A DNA stretch of 64,000 nt from Boswellia sacra (Eukaryota > Streptophyta > Magnoliopsida > Sapindales > Burseraceae). The stretch is from the NCBI GenBank assembly GCA_013180625.2, contig SNVD02004722.1, forward strand, positions 124,001-188,000, read 5' to 3'. Position numbers and translations under genes: made by a program. Under the pieces are notes generated by a model. It searched no databases. It saw nothing but the letters and a program-made list of their open reading frames with translations, and was not told where the DNA came from. Below are positions 60,245 through 64,000 of this stretch, in pieces (position 1 is the stretch's first letter; every line of letters starts with the position of its first letter).

Positions 60245-62116
60245 TTTGTTGGGTGTTGATTGTGATTTGCAAGTTTCTAGATCCCCTTGCTGGTCTAGTT
60301 GTCTCGGGCATGATCTTCAAAGCTAGACTGGAGACTGGTTATCAGAGGTATTTTATACTCTCCTTCGTATGTTCACCATTTAGTCTATCAACAAACCAAA
60401 GTCCCACCTTAATATTTTTGAGTGCTGAATTATTGTTTTTAGTTCTTGAGAGATCATTGGAAAATTTATCTTTTTAAGATTGTATTTTGAATCATCATAC
60501 TTATGTTCTTTTGTAAAATCACTAGTGTTTTGGAACTTGTCGATGCTGCAATCCCTGTGGAAGATTTGGATATTATAAGGCAAACAATCCTAAATGTTGA
60601 AGGAGTCAAGGTATCCACTAGAATTTTGATTTTTTGAGCCCTTGTTATCATATTACTTGATTACCTATAACATAAATGCTGAACTATAATTTGTTGGATT
60701 TCACAATCATCATTTTATCAGATGGTTTTTTTTTTTATATTGGTGAAGTTAAGTAGTTGTTTTTACACTATTATATTCTTGTTTAAATAGTTTTTGCATT
60801 CATGACAGGGATGTCACCGATTGAGGGGAAGGAGGGCTGGTTCATCCCTGTACCTTGACGTACATATTGTGGTATGTTATCCTGGTTATAGTTTTGACAC
60901 TGTATGAATAAGTTTAGGTTGGACCATGGAACTGCATCCATGTAAGATTGCTAGAAATTTTAAATGACTTCTGTGCATGATTTCTACTCTTAACTTGCAG
61001 GTTGACCCATTTTGTAGTGTTAGTGCTGCACATGGCATTGGCGAAAATGTTCCCCATCAAATCCATAGGTCTCATCCTGAAGTATCTGAAGTTTTCATAC
61101 ACATAGGTGTGTGACTTGGTCTCTTCATCTTTGTATTTGGTCTAGAAGAACTATAATAAAGTTTACTTCAGGGGTTAGTTCTGCAGGTGTCATGCAATTT
61201 TGATCAAGGAGTGCTCAATTTAGATACCTGTTTCTGGTCCTTTCAAAACAAAAATGAAAATATTTACTAGTGTGGTGGCTGCACCATTTCTCTTATGTGG
61301 TCTCTTTGTCATAAAAGTCATACTCTGTTTTAATTTTTAATTTGAAAGCCCCTCTCACAAATGAGGATTTCACCAATCTAATATTTGAATTTCCAAGCAC
61401 AACCAAATCAGTGTTCAGCCAATGATGGATTTTGGTCGGCCTTTTGTGAATAGGCCTAAGAATATACAACACATATGCTGGAATGATTTTAACTTTCCTT
61501 CTGCGACCATGGTCAGAAGGTTTTAAGAACCACATAGATCATAAGTTCATTCTGTATAGCCCCTCCACTTACCTGTTTTCACTTTTTTTACATTTAACTT
61601 CTTGCTATAATACTTTAGTCTGATATTTTGGCCATCTGATGTTCTTGTCAGATGCACACATCTTTTTTTTTTTTTAATTTTCTTATCTGTGACCAAGAAC
61701 TTCCTTGACCTTTGTTCTTTGAATTATAAACTGGAGCTACACATATCTTTGATCTACAAGGCTAAGTTATACCTTGTTAATGCCACGGTAATAAAAATTA
61801 TCTTTTCAATTCCCATTGATCTTGGTGTTGTAACTTCAATCTCATCATTATCTTACTTACCTTGATCCATTCTTTGTCATTCTTCATCTTATGTTAGTGA
61901 AGTTTGAGCTTTTCATCCTTTTCTTTTGGTCTTTGTGTGTCCCATTGATTTTTCCTTTATTTTCTTGTAGATCCTGCATATTTACATTTTTCTTCCAATG
62001 TGATAGACCGGCAAGAGAGTTTGAATGGAACAATTGATCATAATAGTAATAGTTCTGTGGACAAATCAGATATTGAAGCTATTGTATATGGTATTTTCTT
62101 ATCAAAATATCCTAAG
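60245..62116 (+). pseudogene. MTPC2-like cation-efflux (CDF) gene fragment, five exons
   Basis: The exons are about 60245-60347 (KFLDPLAGLVVSGMIFKARL, ETGYQ), 60526-60610 (SVLELVDAAIPVEDLDIIRQ, TILNVEGVK), 60809-60871 (GCHRLRGRRAGSSLYLDVHI), 61001-61106 (VDPFCSVSAAHGIGENV, HPEVSEVFIHI) and 61971-62116 (DPAYLHFSSNVIDRQ to FLSKYPK). All junctions have GT/AG introns, and no stop is seen in exons 2-5. The match is to the last membrane helix and cytoplasmic domain of plant MTPC2-type metal tolerance proteins, which move divalent metals out of the cytosol. The N-terminal membrane exons and the final C-terminal exon are absent, so it is a gene fragment. Conservation of open frame suggests recent capture. 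Confidence 0.85.
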
Positions 62117-62969
62117 GTAATTTCACTTTTTTGGTTCTCTATGTTCAGTGAATGTAAAATTTTATCCACCTGTATATTGAAGTTAAACTATGTGCAAGTA
62201 GATCCCTGTAGGCAACATTCTCCATGGTTTTTAGCACTGAAGTGGTACACACCATGACATTTGGGTCTCAAAATAGTACCTACCAATGAAATTTTACTAA
62301 CACTGGGAGAAGGCTTGAGTTTTGAATTTTTGTTTTGCATCAACTGATGTTGCCCTATTATTCTGCACAATATCCTGGGTAATTGTTTTCAAGTCTTTTC
62401 CATCTTTAGCTATGCTAAACCCAACAATGTGCTGCTGAAACCTTTGATTGAAGCTAGGGAAGCTAATGCACCCTGATTCCAATCAATTAAAAAGGAAAGC
62501 TGATTGCATCTTTGATTTGCTATCTCCTTAAGCATGTTTAACTGTGTGTTGTATAGATGTTAACACTTTTTATCTTTTAAAGTTAAAATGAGGACTAAAT
62601 GAATAACTCACTGGTCAAAATGCTGAAAGCACCAAACTCAAAGGCAAGTTTCTTAGCTGGCAACGTTGTAGGTTCTGGATTAGCCCTCAATTTTTAGTGA
62701 ATGAGGGAAAAGTCAAGGCATTTTTTAGTATTAAAAAAAAATAATAATAAAACAGAAAAGAAAATGGAAATCCCAGACAATTGATACTATTTGGGTGGAT
62801 GCACTGTGAGAAATAACGTATTTCATTGCTTGCTGATTGGGAGCTCAAGATTTGATCAATAGTCAGACTAATTTTTTAACCTAATTCAATTTGGAGGTTA
62901 TGAATTTTGCATCGTGTGTTCAACCTAATCTTTTAGGTTGGTCATATCTTGTAAATTCAAGGTTGGTCT
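62117..62969. other. Sequence after the MTPC2-like fragment
   Basis: No further MTPC2 exon is recognised. AT-rich with a short AATAATAA run near 62740. Confidence 0.4.
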
Positions 62970-63780
62970 ATTTATGCAAGAAAAAAGCTAATATTTGACT
63001 GTTTTTAGCCGTCAAATATGATAATATTTGACGATTATTGCGTGTCATATATGTCACCGTCAAATATGATAATAGTTGACAGTTGGTCAAACAGTCAAAT
63101 ATTTATTATAACATATTTGACTCTTACAAAATAGTCAAGTTTATATATGTTTGAAATTCAATTTTTTAGTATTATTTGACGGTTTATGGAAGAAATATTT
63201 GACATCAACCGTCAAATATGACAAAATTAACGGTCAAAATATTTAAATTATTGTTAGTAATATTTGACAGTAACCGTCAAATATGATGAAGAATTTTTTC
63301 CATATTTGATTGCCTTTAACCGTCAAGTATGTGAGCGTAAAATAATATTTGACTCTTTTTTGACAGAAAAATATTATTGTAAAGTAATATTTTTAATACT
63401 TGACCGTTTAGATACTGTCAAGTATGACAAAATTTTTTACTCATATTTGACTCTTTTTTGGTAGACAAATATTTTTGACTTATATTTGACAGTCAAATAT
63501 TTGACTATTTATTATTACTTGTCCGTTTGGATACTGTCAAGTATGACAGAATTCATATTTGACATTTATTAATATTTGTTACTGTCAAATATTACAGAAT
63601 TTTTAACTCATATTTGACAGTTTATTAATACTTACCCGTCTAGATACTGTCAAATATGACAATTTTTAGCTCATATTTGTTTGGCTCATATTTGACGGTT
63701 TATTATTGTCAAGTTTTTGAGAATAGTATTTCTTGATTATCATTGTTTTGAACCGTCAAGTATGAATATATATATTTATA
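62970..63780 (+). mobile_element. CACTA-type subterminal repeat block, family 1 (second copy)
   Basis: From CAAGAAAAAAGCTAATATTTGAC on, the sequence parallels 59131-59320 in the same orientation (TGTCATATATGTCACCGTCAA, TATTATAACATATTTGACTC). It then extends for about 500 bp as an array of ATATTTGAC and GTCAAATATG words at intervals of 20-60 bp. The element body or its right end lies beyond the window. Confidence 0.7.
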
Positions 63781-64000
63781 AATATTTTTCAAAAAAATTA
63801 TTTATATTATATAGTCTTTCTTGAAATGCATTCCATTCAATCGATGCTTTATTTACATAAAATAAAAATGTATCCACTGTACTGTCCTAGATTAAACATA
63901 CATGAAATGAGCACCTATAAAAATATTTCTGAAAAGAGAACAGTGTTGAATTCAGAAGCACCAATTATGCACTATAAATTTGTTATATGAAATTAATAAG
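63781..64000. other. Window end, nothing recognised
   Basis: AT-rich sequence, presumably the interior of the CACTA-type element that starts near 62970. Confidence 0.3.

Noticed and set aside
61955..61975. TTTTCTTGTAG word resembling a CACTA right terminus
   Set aside because: It is the splice acceptor of the fifth MTPC2-like exon, followed directly by coding sequence (ATCCTGCATATTT).

Overview
This is nuclear DNA from a flowering plant, most likely a eudicot. The background is AT-rich and non-coding. The window holds plant-type LTR retrotransposons (Ty3/gypsy, Tat lineage), CACTA and Mutator-like DNA transposons, and intron-bearing fragments of plant housekeeping genes. I see no host gene that looks intact, and no rRNA, tRNA or CRISPR array. 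The species cannot be named from the sequence alone.

Layout. 1-2.4 kb: a decayed Ulp1-type (C48) cysteine peptidase gene with a proline-rich repeat at its 5' side. 2.6-3.6 kb: a small element with about 150 bp inverted ends carrying an intronless ribosomal protein eS6 fragment, then a CTCGACA minisatellite. 4.2-12.5 kb: AT-rich intergenic DNA with one doubtful ORF. 12.5-20.6 kb: Tat element A, whose gag-protease reads into the last part of integrase because RT, RNase H and most of integrase are deleted; it keeps a spliced antisense ORF and two tandem arrays, one very GC-rich. 21.0-33.5 kb: compound element B, a non-autonomous gag-only Tat relative arranged as a giant inverted repeat (arms of roughly 5.3-5.7 kb, loop of about 350 bp). 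33.9-34.3 kb: a Mutator-like MITE with a 9 bp target duplication. 35.6-56.9 kb: element D, a fuller relative of B (gag, PR, RT, two RNase H domains, INT, 3' repeats, antisense ORF), bounded by a CATAT target duplication. D is interrupted by a 2.25 kb solo LTR (AGCTA target duplication) and by a CACTA-type insertion that brings in fragments of four unrelated host genes. 56.9-58.4 kb: the right flank of D, which together with 35.3-35.56 kb is a diverged second copy of 7.46-8.69 kb. 59.1-64 kb: three CACTA-type 5' ends and a five-exon fragment of an MTPC2-like cation-efflux gene.

How it fits together. Almost everything is mobile-element DNA or DNA carried by mobile elements. The retroelement proteins (Gag, protease, reverse transcriptase, RNase H, integrase) would make and integrate cDNA, but every copy here carries stops, frameshifts or deletions. 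The antisense ORFs in A and D share a domain order (Transposase_28-like domain, basic linker, coiled coil) and seem to be a lineage-specific accessory gene. The most unusual features are the palindromic retroelement, the four-gene capture in one orientation (14-3-3, PP2A A subunit, proteasome alpha-6, ALA-type flippase), the eS6 cDNA between inverted repeats, and the MTPC2 fragment among CACTA ends. All identifications come from recognising residues by eye; no database search was run.
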